The notes: a model not told the origin generated them from the letters alone. A stretch of 64,000 nucleotides of DNA from Flavobacteriaceae bacterium LYZ1037 (GCA_003144015.1 QFWS01000008.1:59615-123614); one strand, 5' to 3'; positions 8,689 to 17,422 are shown, counted from the stretch's first letter. Numbers and translations: made by a program.

Positions 8689-9348
8689 ATGTCCATACAA
8701 CAAAACCTCAACAACATAAAATCCTCATTGCCAAAACATGTCACTTTGGTTGCTGTTTCTAAAACCAAGCCTGTTAGCGATATCATGGAAGCTTACCAAT
8801 CTGGGCAACGCATTTTTGGAGAAAATAAAATTCAGGAAATGGCCGAGAAACAGGAATTAATGCCAAAAGATATTCAATGGCATATGATTGGTCATGTCCA
8901 GAGAAACAAGGTTAAGTATATGGCTTCTTTTGTAAATTTAATTCATGGTGTTGAAAACTATAGAACGCTTAAAGAAATTAATAAACAAGCTAAGAAACAC
9001 AACAGATCAATAGATTGTTTACTTCAAATAAAAATAGCATCAGAAGATTCTAAATTTGGCATGGGTGCTCACGAAGCTTCAGATATATTACAATCCAATG
9101 AATTTTCAGAATTAAAAAATATCAACGTGATTGGCGTTATGGGAATGGCAACTTTTACAGACAATCAAGAACAAATAAAAGAAGAGTTTACACAGTTAAA
9201 ATCGTTTTTCAATCAACTTAAAGCCCTGAACCCAAGGCTAGAAGTTATTTCTATGGGAATGAGTGGCGATTATACCTTAGCAATTGCTTGTGGGAGCACC
9301 ATGATTCGTGTAGGAAGTAGTATCTTTGGGGAACGAAATTATAATTAA
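8689..9348 (+). CDS. YggS family pyridoxal-phosphate homeostasis protein
   Basis: A 219-residue single-domain TIM barrel of the YggS/PLPBP family, which binds pyridoxal phosphate and helps keep its pool in balance. The PLP-binding lysine is in TLVAVSKTKPVSDI near residue 25. FGENKIQE, WHMIGHVQRNK, LLQIKIASEDSKFGM and SMGMSGDYTLAIACGSTMIRVGSSIFG are the expected conserved blocks, the last forming the phosphate cradle. Length is slightly short but complete. Upstream lies the tandem repeat at 8631-8680; downstream another repeat element precedes the exonuclease gene. Confidence 0.93.
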   Translation: MSIQQNLNNIKSSLPKHVTLVAVSKTKPVSDIMEAYQSGQRIFGENKIQEMAEKQELMPKDIQWHMIGHVQRNKVKYMASFVNLIHGVENYRTLKEINKQAKKHNRSIDCLLQIKIASEDSKFGMGAHEASDILQSNEFSELKNINVIGVMGMATFTDNQEQIKEEFTQLKSFFNQLKALNPRLEVISMGMSGDYTLAIACGSTMIRVGSSIFGERNYN

Positions 9349-9353
9349 CAAAT

Positions 9354-9423
9354 TATTACGAGGAGTAATACGACTTGATAATCTTATTCTTTGAGATTAC
9401 CGAGGCTTTTTAGAATCTCGCAA
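9354..9423. repeat. REP-like palindromic element
   Basis: ATTACGAGGAGTAAT opens the element. It continues with TACGAC, then GAGATT at 9393 pairs with AATCTC at 9414-9419 around an internal CCGAGG, and it ends CTCGCAA. The order GCGAGGAGTACGAC...AATCT...GAGATTGCC...CTCGCAA is that of a palindromic repeat I recall from many flavobacterial genomes, here degenerated. It ends right at the 5' end of the exonuclease gene. Confidence 0.5.
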
Positions 9424-9428
9424 AAACA

Positions 9429-10817
9429 ATAAAAAAGCAAAACACCATTTACGCCATATTAGACATAGAAACCACAGGTGGAAAGTATAACGAAGAAGGT
9501 ATTACAGAAATAGCCATCTATAAATTCGATGGCCATAAAGTCGTCGATCAATTTATTAGTTTGGTAAATCCTGAGAGAGAAATTCAACCTTTTGTTGTAA
9601 ATCTTACAGGAATTAATAGTAAGATGCTTAAAAATGCACCTAAATTCTATGAAGTAGCCAAGCGTATTATTGAAATTACAGAAGACTGTGTGATTGTGGC
9701 TCATAATTCTGAATTTGATTACAGAATTTTACGAACCGAATTTAAACGCTTAGGATTTCCATATAAACGCAAAACCTTATGTACCGTTTCGCTTTCAAAA
9801 ACGCTCATTCCAGACCAAGCATCATACAGCTTAGGTAAACTAGCCAGGGCTTTAGGCATTCCTGTTAGCGATAGACATAGAGCCAATGGAGATGCCGTAG
9901 CTACAGTTAAGCTCTTTAAAATGCTTCTTGCTAAAGACGTCAAAAAAGTTATAGTTCAAGACGCTATTATAGTTGAACCTACTTTTAAAATGGAACCAAG
10001 TTTAAAGCAGATTTTAAACGATCTTCCAAACATCACTGGTGTTTACTATATACACAACAAAAATGGAGATATCATTTATATAGGAAAAAGTAAAAACATA
10101 AAAAACAGACTTAGCCAACATTTTTCAAATACCAATGCAAAATCAAAAAAAATACAATTACAAACAGCAACAGTAACATATGAAGCTACTGGTAATGAAC
10201 TCGTAGCCCTTTTAAAGGAAAGCGAAGAAATAAAACGTAATAAACCTATTTTTAATAGAGCACTTCGAAGAAACACATTTACTCATGCCTTATATAGTTT
10301 TGTGGATGAAGACGGTTATATCAATTTAAAAATTGACAAAGCAGATGGTAGAAAAAAACCTATAACCACATTTAGCACTAGAAGTAGTGCCAAGCAGTTT
10401 TTATTTAAAGCTGTAGAAGATTTTAATTTATGTCAGAAACTCACTGGGTTAGACATAGCAAAAAGTAGTTGTTTTAATTATAGTTTAAAACAATGTGAAG
10501 GAGCTTGTATAAAAGAAGAATCAAACAGCACATATAATAGTCGCGTAACCAAGTTTATAGAAAAAAATAGCTATAAAAATGTAAATATGGCAATTATTGA
10601 TAAAGGTCGAGATATAAGTGAGCGCAGTGTTATATTGATTAAGAATGGTCTTTTTGTTGGTCTAGGATATGCAAACCTTAATTATCAAATTACAAATACA
10701 GATGTACTAGAATCTGTTATAACTCCAATGGAAAACAATAGAGATACCCAACATATAATCCAAAGTTACTTAAGGAAAAATAAGAATCTTAAAACAATAA
10801 TATTTGAGAGTCAATGA
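9429..10817 (+). CDS. DEDDh exonuclease fused to GIY-YIG nuclease, no canonical start codon
   Basis: The frame encodes a DnaQ-like exonuclease domain followed by a GIY-YIG domain similar to the UvrC N-terminus. Exonuclease motif I (ILDIETTGG) is coded near 9459, NSEFDYRIL is motif II and HRANGDAVAT carries the DEDDh His and Asp. The GIY-YIG domain reads GVYYIHNKNG then IIYIGKSKNIKNRL, and a UvrC-like Cys-rich segment follows (LKQCEGACIKEE). The first ordinary start codon in frame is TTG 9561, which would remove motif I. Upstream the frame is open to a TAG at 9411 but offers only ATA 9429 (giving IKKQNTIYAILDIE) or ATT 9447. Coordinates here use ATA 9429 as the probable ancestral ATG position. 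A repeat element lies directly upstream. The next gene overlaps the stop by four bases. Role inferred: DNA repair or processing. Confidence 0.7.
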   Translation: MKKQNTIYAILDIETTGGKYNEEGITEIAIYKFDGHKVVDQFISLVNPEREIQPFVVNLTGINSKMLKNAPKFYEVAKRIIEITEDCVIVAHNSEFDYRILRTEFKRLGFPYKRKTLCTVSLSKTLIPDQASYSLGKLARALGIPVSDRHRANGDAVATVKLFKMLLAKDVKKVIVQDAIIVEPTFKMEPSLKQILNDLPNITGVYYIHNKNGDIIYIGKSKNIKNRLSQHFSNTNAKSKKIQLQTATVTYEATGNELVALLKESEEIKRNKPIFNRALRRNTFTHALYSFVDEDGYINLKIDKADGRKKPITTFSTRSSAKQFLFKAVEDFNLCQKLTGLDIAKSSCFNYSLKQCEGACIKEESNSTYNSRVTKFIEKNSYKNVNMAIIDKGRDISERSVILIKNGLFVGLGYANLNYQITNTDVLESVITPMENNRDTQHIIQSYLRKNKNLKTIIFESQ

Positions 10818-12760
10818 AATTTATCTACTTAACCCTACTATTATTAATAGCATTGCATGTTAATGCACAAACTGATTTTTATTCAACAGATTATTCAGTT
10901 AGCCGAAGTGATTTGACCACCCAAGTTTACACAAAAGATTCTACTGCAAATGCGTTAGTAATCTACGAATATGGCAAAAGCTATATTGATGATGAAACCT
11001 TTAAATTAGTTTCTGAAATTAAACGAAAATTAAAAATAATTAGTAGTAAAGGTTTTGACAAAGCAACCGTCTCAGTTTATCTGTATAATGATGGAAATAA
11101 AAATAAAGAAAAAATAAAAAACGTTATTGCAACAACCTATAATTTAAAAGGAGAAACGGTTGTTAAAACGAGCTTAAGAAGTAATGAAATCTATGAAGAA
11201 AGGTATAACGACCATTATACTATTGCTAAATTCACGCTTCCTAATGTTAAAGAAGGCTCTGTAATTACATATAGTTACACCACAGAAACACCTTATGTTT
11301 ATAATTTTAAAAGTTGGGCATTTCAGGATGATATTCCAAAGATTTATAGTGAATACAATACAAGTATTCCTGCCAATTATGAATACCATATAAAATTGGT
11401 TGGTTTCTTAAAACTGGATGTGAACGAAAGTGTTATTGAAAGCCAGTGTTTAACCGTTTATGGTGGTGGCTATGCCGATTGTACAGTTTCTAAATATGTA
11501 ATGAAAGATATTCCTGCTTATATAGATGAAGACTATACAACAACGAAAGACAATTATTTAGCAAAAATTGGATACGAATTAAATACCATAAAAAAATTCG
11601 ACGGTAGAATAGATAAAATAAGTAAAACCTGGAACGATGTTGATAAAGAATTAAAAACTGATAGTAGATTTGGAAAACAATTAAAAGTCAACATATCTAA
11701 TGATACTTTCACATCTGAAGTAGATGCCTTAAAAAGAGCCGAAAACATTTTCTCTTATGTTCAAGATACATATACTTGGGATGGAACCTACAATATTTTT
11801 GGTGATATTTCTGTTAGAGATTTAATGAAAAACAAATCTGGTAATGTTTCCGAAATAAACATTCTTTTACACAACCTTCTTGAAGAAAATGGCATAGACG
11901 TTAAGCCTGTTTTATTATCTACAAGAGCAAATGGTTTTGTAACAAAAATATTTCCTGTTATTTCAGAGTTCAACTATTTAATAGTACAAGCAACCATTAA
12001 CAATCAAATATACCTTTTAGATGCTACAGATACCTATGTGTCCTTTGGCGAATTACCTTTTAGATGCCTCAATAGAGATGGTAGACTTTTAGATTTTAAA
12101 AATGGAAGTACTTGGGTTGAAATCAATCCAAAAACCCTTTCAACAATGCAATACAAAGTCGATTTAAAATTAGAAGAAAACGACTTATTAGTAGGAAAAG
12201 CAGATGTTACTTCAACAGGATATCATGCTTATCCTTTAAAAAAATCTTATTACAGTAATAAGTCTGAATACCTAAAACATTATCAAGAAAAATACAATTC
12301 AATAAACTTTACCGAACATAAGGTAACTAGTCCAGGTCGAACCAGTTATGAGTTTCAAGAAGAGTTCAATATTGAATATCAAGCAGAAAATATTAATGAT
12401 AATCTATACATTAACCCGTTTTTGTTTAAATTAATGTCTGAAAATCCATTAAAGTTACAAGAAAGAACCTATCCTATAGATTTTGGTTATAAAGATGCTT
12501 ATTTATATACTTTAAAAATCGATTTAAATGATAATTACGACATACTTGAAATTCCTGAAGACCTAAATATTAGCTTACCCAACAATAAAGGATTGTATAT
12601 ATTTAGCACAAAAGTAATAGACAATGACATTGTATTATATTTTAAATTTACCTTTAAAGAAACAATCTATAATCCTGAATATTATGAAAGTTTAAAAGTG
12701 TTTATGGGAACTATTGTAGATACTCAAAAAAACTCTCTAATCGTATTAAAGCATAAATAA
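10814..12760 (+). CDS. DUF3857 / transglutaminase-fold exported protein
   Basis: A 648-residue exported protein, with a signal peptide ending LHVNAQ near residue 19. Residues of about 55-215 form a DUF3857 domain (the block EGSVITYSYTTETPY is typical) and about 285-400 a transglutaminase-like core containing LLHNLLEENGIDVKPVLLSTR and YLLDATD. The usual catalytic cysteine position reads KSGNVSEIN and the histidine region reads ISEFNYLIV, so catalytic Cys and His appear absent and the fold probably has a binding role. A C-terminal DUF3858-like beta domain follows. The ATG overlaps the previous stop codon (ATGA), suggesting translational coupling. Substrate and partner are unknown. Confidence 0.8.
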   Translation: MKFIYLTLLLLIALHVNAQTDFYSTDYSVSRSDLTTQVYTKDSTANALVIYEYGKSYIDDETFKLVSEIKRKLKIISSKGFDKATVSVYLYNDGNKNKEKIKNVIATTYNLKGETVVKTSLRSNEIYEERYNDHYTIAKFTLPNVKEGSVITYSYTTETPYVYNFKSWAFQDDIPKIYSEYNTSIPANYEYHIKLVGFLKLDVNESVIESQCLTVYGGGYADCTVSKYVMKDIPAYIDEDYTTTKDNYLAKIGYELNTIKKFDGRIDKISKTWNDVDKELKTDSRFGKQLKVNISNDTFTSEVDALKRAENIFSYVQDTYTWDGTYNIFGDISVRDLMKNKSGNVSEINILLHNLLEENGIDVKPVLLSTRANGFVTKIFPVISEFNYLIVQATINNQIYLLDATDTYVSFGELPFRCLNRDGRLLDFKNGSTWVEINPKTLSTMQYKVDLKLEENDLLVGKADVTSTGYHAYPLKKSYYSNKSEYLKHYQEKYNSINFTEHKVTSPGRTSYEFQEEFNIEYQAENINDNLYINPFLFKLMSENPLKLQERTYPIDFGYKDAYLYTLKIDLNDNYDILEIPEDLNISLPNNKGLYIFSTKVIDNDIVLYFKFTFKETIYNPEYYESLKVFMGTIVDTQKNSLIVLKHK

Positions 12761-12772
12761 TAAATACTTTCT

Positions 12773-12780
12773 TACATTTG
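12773..12780 (+). promoter_or_regulatory. -7 promoter box for the ion channel gene
   Basis: TACATTTG is a perfect TAnnTTTG match ending four bases before the ATG at 12785, which predicts a leaderless transcript. Confidence 0.55.
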
Positions 12781-12784
12781 ATAC

Positions 12785-13669
12785 ATGTCTATTAAAAAAC
12801 CACATAGTAATTGGAGAGCAAAAGTTCATGAAATAATTTATGAAGCAGATACACCTGCTGGAAAACTATTCGATATAATCCTTCTTATTGCTATTTTAGC
12901 AAGTATCTTATTAGTCATGCTTGAGAGCATTGAGTCTTTGGATAATAAGTATCATATGTTCTTTGACATTTCAGAATGGGTTATAACCATTTTGTTTAGT
13001 ATAGAATATATCTTACGTATTATTTCGGTTAAACAACCTATAAAATATGTTACTAGCTTTTATGGAATTATAGATTTACTTTCAACAATTCCAAAATATC
13101 TATCCTTAATATTTGTTGGTACACATGCGCTTGTAGCTTTTCGAGCCATAAGGTTGTTACGTGTCTTTAGAATTTTAAAACTTGTGCGCTTTTTATCTGC
13201 ATCAAATCATTTGGTTACAGCATTAAAAGCAAGTAGAGCAAAAATCTCTGTTTTTATGCTAGCCGTTCTTATCATCACTATCATATTAGGAACTGTTATG
13301 TATTTAATTGAAGGCAAAGAACATGGATTCGATAATATTCCTAAAAGTGTGTATTGGTGTATTGTAACCCTTACTACTGTTGGTTTTGGAGATATTACAC
13401 CCCAAACACCTTTAGGTCAGATAATTGCTTCCTTAATTATGATTATGGGTTATGGTATTATTGCTGTTCCAACAGGAATTGTTTCTGCTGAATATTCAAA
13501 ACAAGGGAAAGATAAATCTGATGATGATTCGCATAGTGCTCACCCATTACCTCCACATCCTTCTGAAATAGATACCAACTCACAAACTTGTGCAAATTGC
13601 TTAGCCAGCAAACATAAAGACCAGGCTAAATTTTGTTTTAAATGTGGTTATCACCTTCATCATGACTAA
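12785..13669 (+). CDS. Voltage-gated potassium channel-like protein with C-terminal zinc ribbon
   Basis: A 294-residue inner-membrane ion channel of the six-helix type. Helices start at about 29, 63, 91, 112, 155 and 208. S4 carries spaced arginines (RAIRLLRVFRILKLVRF, 120-136) and the selectivity filter TTVGFGD is at 197-203, which predicts K+ selectivity. After a hydrophilic linker rich in Asp, Ser, His and Pro (241-265), four cysteines at 269, 272, 284 and 287 (CANC and CFKC) form a probable zinc ribbon, then the tail ends HLHHD. Many bacterial channels of this group end soon after S6. The proposed miaA start lies inside the last codons. Confidence 0.88.
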   Translation: MSIKKPHSNWRAKVHEIIYEADTPAGKLFDIILLIAILASILLVMLESIESLDNKYHMFFDISEWVITILFSIEYILRIISVKQPIKYVTSFYGIIDLLSTIPKYLSLIFVGTHALVAFRAIRLLRVFRILKLVRFLSASNHLVTALKASRAKISVFMLAVLIITIILGTVMYLIEGKEHGFDNIPKSVYWCIVTLTTVGFGDITPQTPLGQIIASLIMIMGYGIIAVPTGIVSAEYSKQGKDKSDDDSHSAHPLPPHPSEIDTNSQTCANCLASKHKDQAKFCFKCGYHLHHD

Positions 13670-14564
13670 AACGCTTATAAGCATTATAGGCCCAACTGCC
13701 ATTGGAAAAACCTCACTAAGTATTAAACTGGCAAACCATTATAATACAGAAATTATCTCTGCCGATTCTAGACAGTTTTATAAAGAAATGTCCATTGGTA
13801 CTGCAGCTCCTACTCCAACAGAATTAGCTACAGCTAAACACCATTTTATCCATCATAAATCTATAGAAGATAAGTATAGTGTTGGTGCTTTTGAAAAAGA
13901 TGCGACAACACTTTTAAACATTTTGTTTAAAACTCATGATACAGTGATTATGGTTGGTGGTTCTGGTTTATATGTTGATGCTGTTAGCAAAGGATTGGAT
14001 AATTTTCCTGATATAGATTCAAGTATCAGAGAGAATTTAAACAACCAATTAGAAGCTGAAGGACTAGAGAAACTTCAAAAAAAATTGAAAATTTTAGATG
14101 TTGAAACATATAACACAATTGCTTTAGATAATCCGCAACGTGTAATTAGAGCTTTAGAAGTTTGTATAGGCACAGGCAAACCTTATGCTTCATTTTTAAA
14201 TAAAAATAAAGAGAAACGTCCTTTTAAAACTATAACTATCGGACTTACTGCCAATAGAGATATAATATATAACAGAATCAATCAACGAGTTGATGTCATG
14301 ATGAAAGAAGGCCTGTTAGATGAAGTAATAAAACTACAAAACAAACAGCATTTAAACGCTTTAAACACCGTTGGATATAAAGAATTATTTAAGTATCTTG
14401 AAGGAGAATGGACTCTGGATTTCGCCATTTCTGAAATTAAAAAAAATTCTAGACGTTTTGCCAAAAGACAACTTACCTGGTTTCGGAAAAATGAAGCCAT
14501 TAAGTGGTTTGACTATGAGGATGATTTTATGAGTATTACTGATTATATAAGTCAAAAAAAATGA
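13662..14564 (+). CDS. miaA: tRNA dimethylallyltransferase
   Basis: Transfers the dimethylallyl group to A37 of tRNAs that read codons starting with U. The P-loop IIGPTAIGKTSLSI is at the N-terminus, followed by ISADSRQFYKEMSIGTA, the conserved MVGGSGLYVDAV, NPQRVIRALEV and the C-terminal TWFRK. The frame extends to 13644 (GTG/ATG region adding MVITFI), but ATG 13662 (MTKTLISIIGPT) fits the family and overlaps the channel gene by only eight bases. The 300-residue length is normal. The next gene starts within the stop codon (ATGA), so channel, miaA and the secreted protein may form one operon. Confidence 0.95.
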   Translation: MTKTLISIIGPTAIGKTSLSIKLANHYNTEIISADSRQFYKEMSIGTAAPTPTELATAKHHFIHHKSIEDKYSVGAFEKDATTLLNILFKTHDTVIMVGGSGLYVDAVSKGLDNFPDIDSSIRENLNNQLEAEGLEKLQKKLKILDVETYNTIALDNPQRVIRALEVCIGTGKPYASFLNKNKEKRPFKTITIGLTANRDIIYNRINQRVDVMMKEGLLDEVIKLQNKQHLNALNTVGYKELFKYLEGEWTLDFAISEIKKNSRRFAKRQLTWFRKNEAIKWFDYEDDFMSITDYISQKK

Positions 14565-15073
14565 AAACTATTAACATATTATTACTGGTTTGTTTTTTAG
14601 CCACATTTCATAGTTTTTCTCAAAATGAAACAAATTTAAAAGAGATAGACAATCAAATTTGGTTGCCATTTACAAAAGCTTTTGAAACATTTGATTATAG
14701 TTTGTTTGCAAGTATACATAGTATTGATTTAGTTAGAATTAATGCAGATAACAACCAAATACAAAATAAAATATCTTATATAAATAATTATAAAGAACGA
14801 TGGAAATTTAAAGATAGAGAACAAACTATTACATTTCGTTTTTTTGAACGTTTAAATAATGAAAATACAGCCTCAGAACATGGCATTTATAAATTAACTA
14901 TTAATCCAGAAACTGATCAAGAACAAAGTTATTATGGCCAATTTCATGTAATTTTAAGAAACGAAAATGGTCAATGGAAAATAATGGTAGATTATGATTC
15001 TAGTGAAAATAAGACTATAGATGCTTCGCGTTTTAACCAAGCCTTTGCTATCGATGATTACACAAAGTACTAA
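14561..15073 (+). CDS. Secreted NTF2/DUF4440-like protein
   Basis: A 170-residue exported protein with signal peptide MKTINILLLVCFLATFHSFS followed by Gln. The rest (WLPFTKAFETFDYSLFASIH, a central charged strand and GQFHVILRNENGQWKIMVDYD near the end) has the length and pattern of an NTF2-like/DUF4440 domain. No active-site motif can be named. It overlaps miaA by four bases and is followed by a bidirectional terminator. The protein at 4111-4638 has a similar plan but no obvious close identity. Confidence 0.7.
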   Translation: MKTINILLLVCFLATFHSFSQNETNLKEIDNQIWLPFTKAFETFDYSLFASIHSIDLVRINADNNQIQNKISYINNYKERWKFKDREQTITFRFFERLNNENTASEHGIYKLTINPETDQEQSYYGQFHVILRNENGQWKIMVDYDSSENKTIDASRFNQAFAIDDYTKY

Positions 15074-15077
15074 ATAA

Positions 15078-15104
15078 AAAAACCAGCAAATTTTGCTGGT
15101 TTTC
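15078..15104. terminator. Bidirectional terminator
   Basis: AACCAGCAAA pairs with TTTGCTGGTT, flanked by an A run on the left and TTTTC on the right. It lies between convergent genes (the secreted protein and the response regulator) and can serve both. Confidence 0.8.
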
Positions 15105-15125
15105 TTATTTCAATAATATGTTTAT

Positions 15126-15836
15126 TTAAGCATTCTGATTGACTACAAGCCTAAACCCTTCGCCATGAATGTTTAAAATCTCAACATTTTCGTCTAATTT
15201 TAGATACTTTCTTAACTTGGCAATATATACATCCATACTTCTGGAAGTAAAGTAATTGTCGTCTCTCCAAATTTTAGTTAATGCTAACTCTCTTGGCATT
15301 AAATCATTTTCATGTAAAGCTAACAAACGTAATAATTCGTTTTCTTTTGGAGATAATTTCACTTGTTCTCCTTCGTTATACGTTAAGAATCGTAGTTTAG
15401 AATTTAAATGAAATCCACCTATTTTAAATTCAAATTGTTTACTATCTGCAACTGTTTCGGTTGCTTTGCGTTGCATGATTGCTTTAATCTTCATCAATAG
15501 CACTTCGCTATCAAATGGTTTGTTTAAGTAATCGTCTGCTCCTACCTTATAACCTTTAAGCACATCTTCTTTCATGGCTTTAGCTGTAAGGAAAACAATT
15601 GGAACATCGGTGTTTTTCTCTCTAATTTCTTTAGCCAAAGTAAAACCATCTTTATATGGCATCATGACATCAAGTATACACAAATCGAAATCGTCTTTCT
15701 TAAATTTTTCAAAGCCTTCCATACCATTTTTAGCATGGGTAACTTGATAATCGTTCATCATTAAATAATCTTTAAGAATGGTTCCAAAATTTGGATCATC
15801 TTCAACTAATAATATTTTCTTTTGTTGTTCACTCAT
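15126..15836 (-). CDS. OmpR-family response regulator
   Basis: A 236-residue transcription factor. The receiver domain has KILLVEDDPN, the phospho-acceptor Asp56 in LCILDVMMPYKDGF, the Thr in FLTAKA and Lys in LNKPF. The C-terminal winged helix ends with SRSMDVYIAKLRKYLK and LNIHGEGFRLV, typical of OmpR/PhoB regulators. It begins four bases after the stop of the histidine kinase gene and must work with it. The pair resembles the RprX/RprY system described in Bacteroides, but that specific identity is not proven here. The regulated genes are unknown. Confidence 0.93.
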   Translation of the reverse strand: MSEQQKKILLVEDDPNFGTILKDYLMMNDYQVTHAKNGMEGFEKFKKDDFDLCILDVMMPYKDGFTLAKEIREKNTDVPIVFLTAKAMKEDVLKGYKVGADDYLNKPFDSEVLLMKIKAIMQRKATETVADSKQFEFKIGGFHLNSKLRFLTYNEGEQVKLSPKENELLRLLALHENDLMPRELALTKIWRDDNYFTSRSMDVYIAKLRKYLKLDENVEILNIHGEGFRLVVNQNA

Positions 15837-15840
15837 AGCA

Positions 15841-17418
15841 TTATGATATTAATGGAAGTTTAATTATAAAAGTACTTCCTTTGTCCTTTTCACTCTCTAC
15901 TGATATATGACCTTGATGGTCTTCTACAATTCGTTTAACATAAGCTAAACCTAATCCATGACCTTTTACATCATGTCTATCTCCTGTATGTTCTCTATAA
16001 AATTTTTCAAAAACACGTTTTTGTGCAGCTTTACTCATGCCGCTACCTTGATCTGTAATTTTTAATAATATATTTGTCCCGACATTTTCGGTAGAAATAT
16101 TAATTATTGGAGCTCTAGATTCTGGCGTATATTTTATGGCATTATCTAGAACATTTACTATAACATTTGTAAAATGTGTTTCATTTGCTAAAACAGAAGA
16201 TGTATCTGCTAACAAATTACTATTAATTTTACCATCTCTATCTTCAACGATTAATTGTACATGGGTTATTGCATCTTCAATTAAGTCGTGTAATATAACT
16301 CGTTCCTTACTTATGTTTAATTCGTTTCTTTCTAGTTTAGATATTCTTAATACATTTTCAACTTGAGCATGCATACGCTTGTTCTCGTCTTTAATCATTT
16401 TTAAATAGCGTAACACTCTTTCTTTATCATCTATAACTTGTGGATTTTTAATGGCATCTAAAGCTAAATTTATAGTAGCAATAGGTGTTTTAAACTCGTG
16501 AGTCATGTTATTAATAAAGTCTGTTTTAATTTCAGAAATCTTTCGTTGTCTAACAAGTTGCATTAAAGCACTTGAATATGCAATAATGATAATTGACGTA
16601 AAAATAATTGAAAGCAATGTCATTTTAATAATTGACGATTGTACAAAAACATTTCTTTTAGGAAAATTTACTAAAAGCCTATAGTTGCTTAAATCATTTT
16701 TGTTTTGAAAGATTGGAATACTAAACGTTGATTCATTTTCAAGTTCAAAATCTTCACTTTGAACTTTCGTTGCCAAATCATTACTATAAATAGCAAACTG
16801 ATAATCTATATCGATATTATCTTCAGCTAACTTACTTTTAAGCAGACTGTTTACTTCTTCTTGAGAAATACGTTTGTGAATTGGCACTCGATAAGATAAA
16901 TCTTCATAAGCTGTATCATAAAAAATTTCTACACCTTTAGATAATTTTCCAAATTCAAACATCATAGCATCTAAATTCAAATTAGGGTTAGACTCTATGG
17001 AGTTGCCTTTCAAAACTTTGGTCTCTCTATCGCTTAATACTTTTCTAATATTAATACTATCTAAACCTATGTCAAAGATCGATGAAGACAATTTATAATT
17101 CTCTTCTAAAATACTATTTCTATATATGAGTTTTTCGTTGGAATCTCTATTATCTTCTTTTAGATAAAACTCCCTAAAAGCTGTTGAATCTGGTGTCACA
17201 CCTTGATCAATCAACGGCTGAAGCTTTATAACATAATCTTTAAATTCTCTGTCTTCAATGGCTTTAGAAGTATAGCTTAATGCTTTCTTTACATTGAACG
17301 TAAATTGCTCTTCTTCGTTTTTTAAAGAATTATTGATATAATAGGCCTGAACGAAAATGATACCGATTAAAGATAAACTCATTAATAGTATCAGTATGAT
17401 GAATAACTTTTTGCTCAT
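15841..17418 (-). CDS. Membrane sensor histidine kinase
   Basis: A 525-residue inner-membrane kinase with transmembrane helices at about 5-28 and 263-285, framing a 235-residue periplasmic sensor region without a recognisable named domain. The HisKA phosphorylation motif is FINNMTHEFKTPIA with His307. The ATPase part contains NVLDNAIKYTPE (N box), ITDQGSGM (G1) and KGHGLGLAYVKRIV (G2). It is co-transcribed with the downstream response regulator. A perfect -7 box ends four bases before the ATG, predicting a leaderless operon mRNA. The upstream region also has repeated TTAACATTT/AAATGTTAA stretches that might be regulator sites. Confidence 0.93.
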   Translation of the reverse strand: MSKKLFIILILLMSLSLIGIIFVQAYYINNSLKNEEEQFTFNVKKALSYTSKAIEDREFKDYVIKLQPLIDQGVTPDSTAFREFYLKEDNRDSNEKLIYRNSILEENYKLSSSIFDIGLDSINIRKVLSDRETKVLKGNSIESNPNLNLDAMMFEFGKLSKGVEIFYDTAYEDLSYRVPIHKRISQEEVNSLLKSKLAEDNIDIDYQFAIYSNDLATKVQSEDFELENESTFSIPIFQNKNDLSNYRLLVNFPKRNVFVQSSIIKMTLLSIIFTSIIIIAYSSALMQLVRQRKISEIKTDFINNMTHEFKTPIATINLALDAIKNPQVIDDKERVLRYLKMIKDENKRMHAQVENVLRISKLERNELNISKERVILHDLIEDAITHVQLIVEDRDGKINSNLLADTSSVLANETHFTNVIVNVLDNAIKYTPESRAPIINISTENVGTNILLKITDQGSGMSKAAQKRVFEKFYREHTGDRHDVKGHGLGLAYVKRIVEDHQGHISVESEKDKGSTFIIKLPLIS

Positions 17419-17422
17419 CGTT

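Noticed and set aside
9990..10300. Homing endonuclease because of the GIY-YIG domain
   Set aside because: The domain is fused to a DnaQ-like exonuclease and followed by a UvrC-like Cys segment, an arrangement of bacterial repair proteins, and there is no intron or intein context.
9561..10817. Exonuclease gene starting at TTG 9561
   Set aside because: This start would remove exonuclease motif I although the codons for it are present and in frame upstream.
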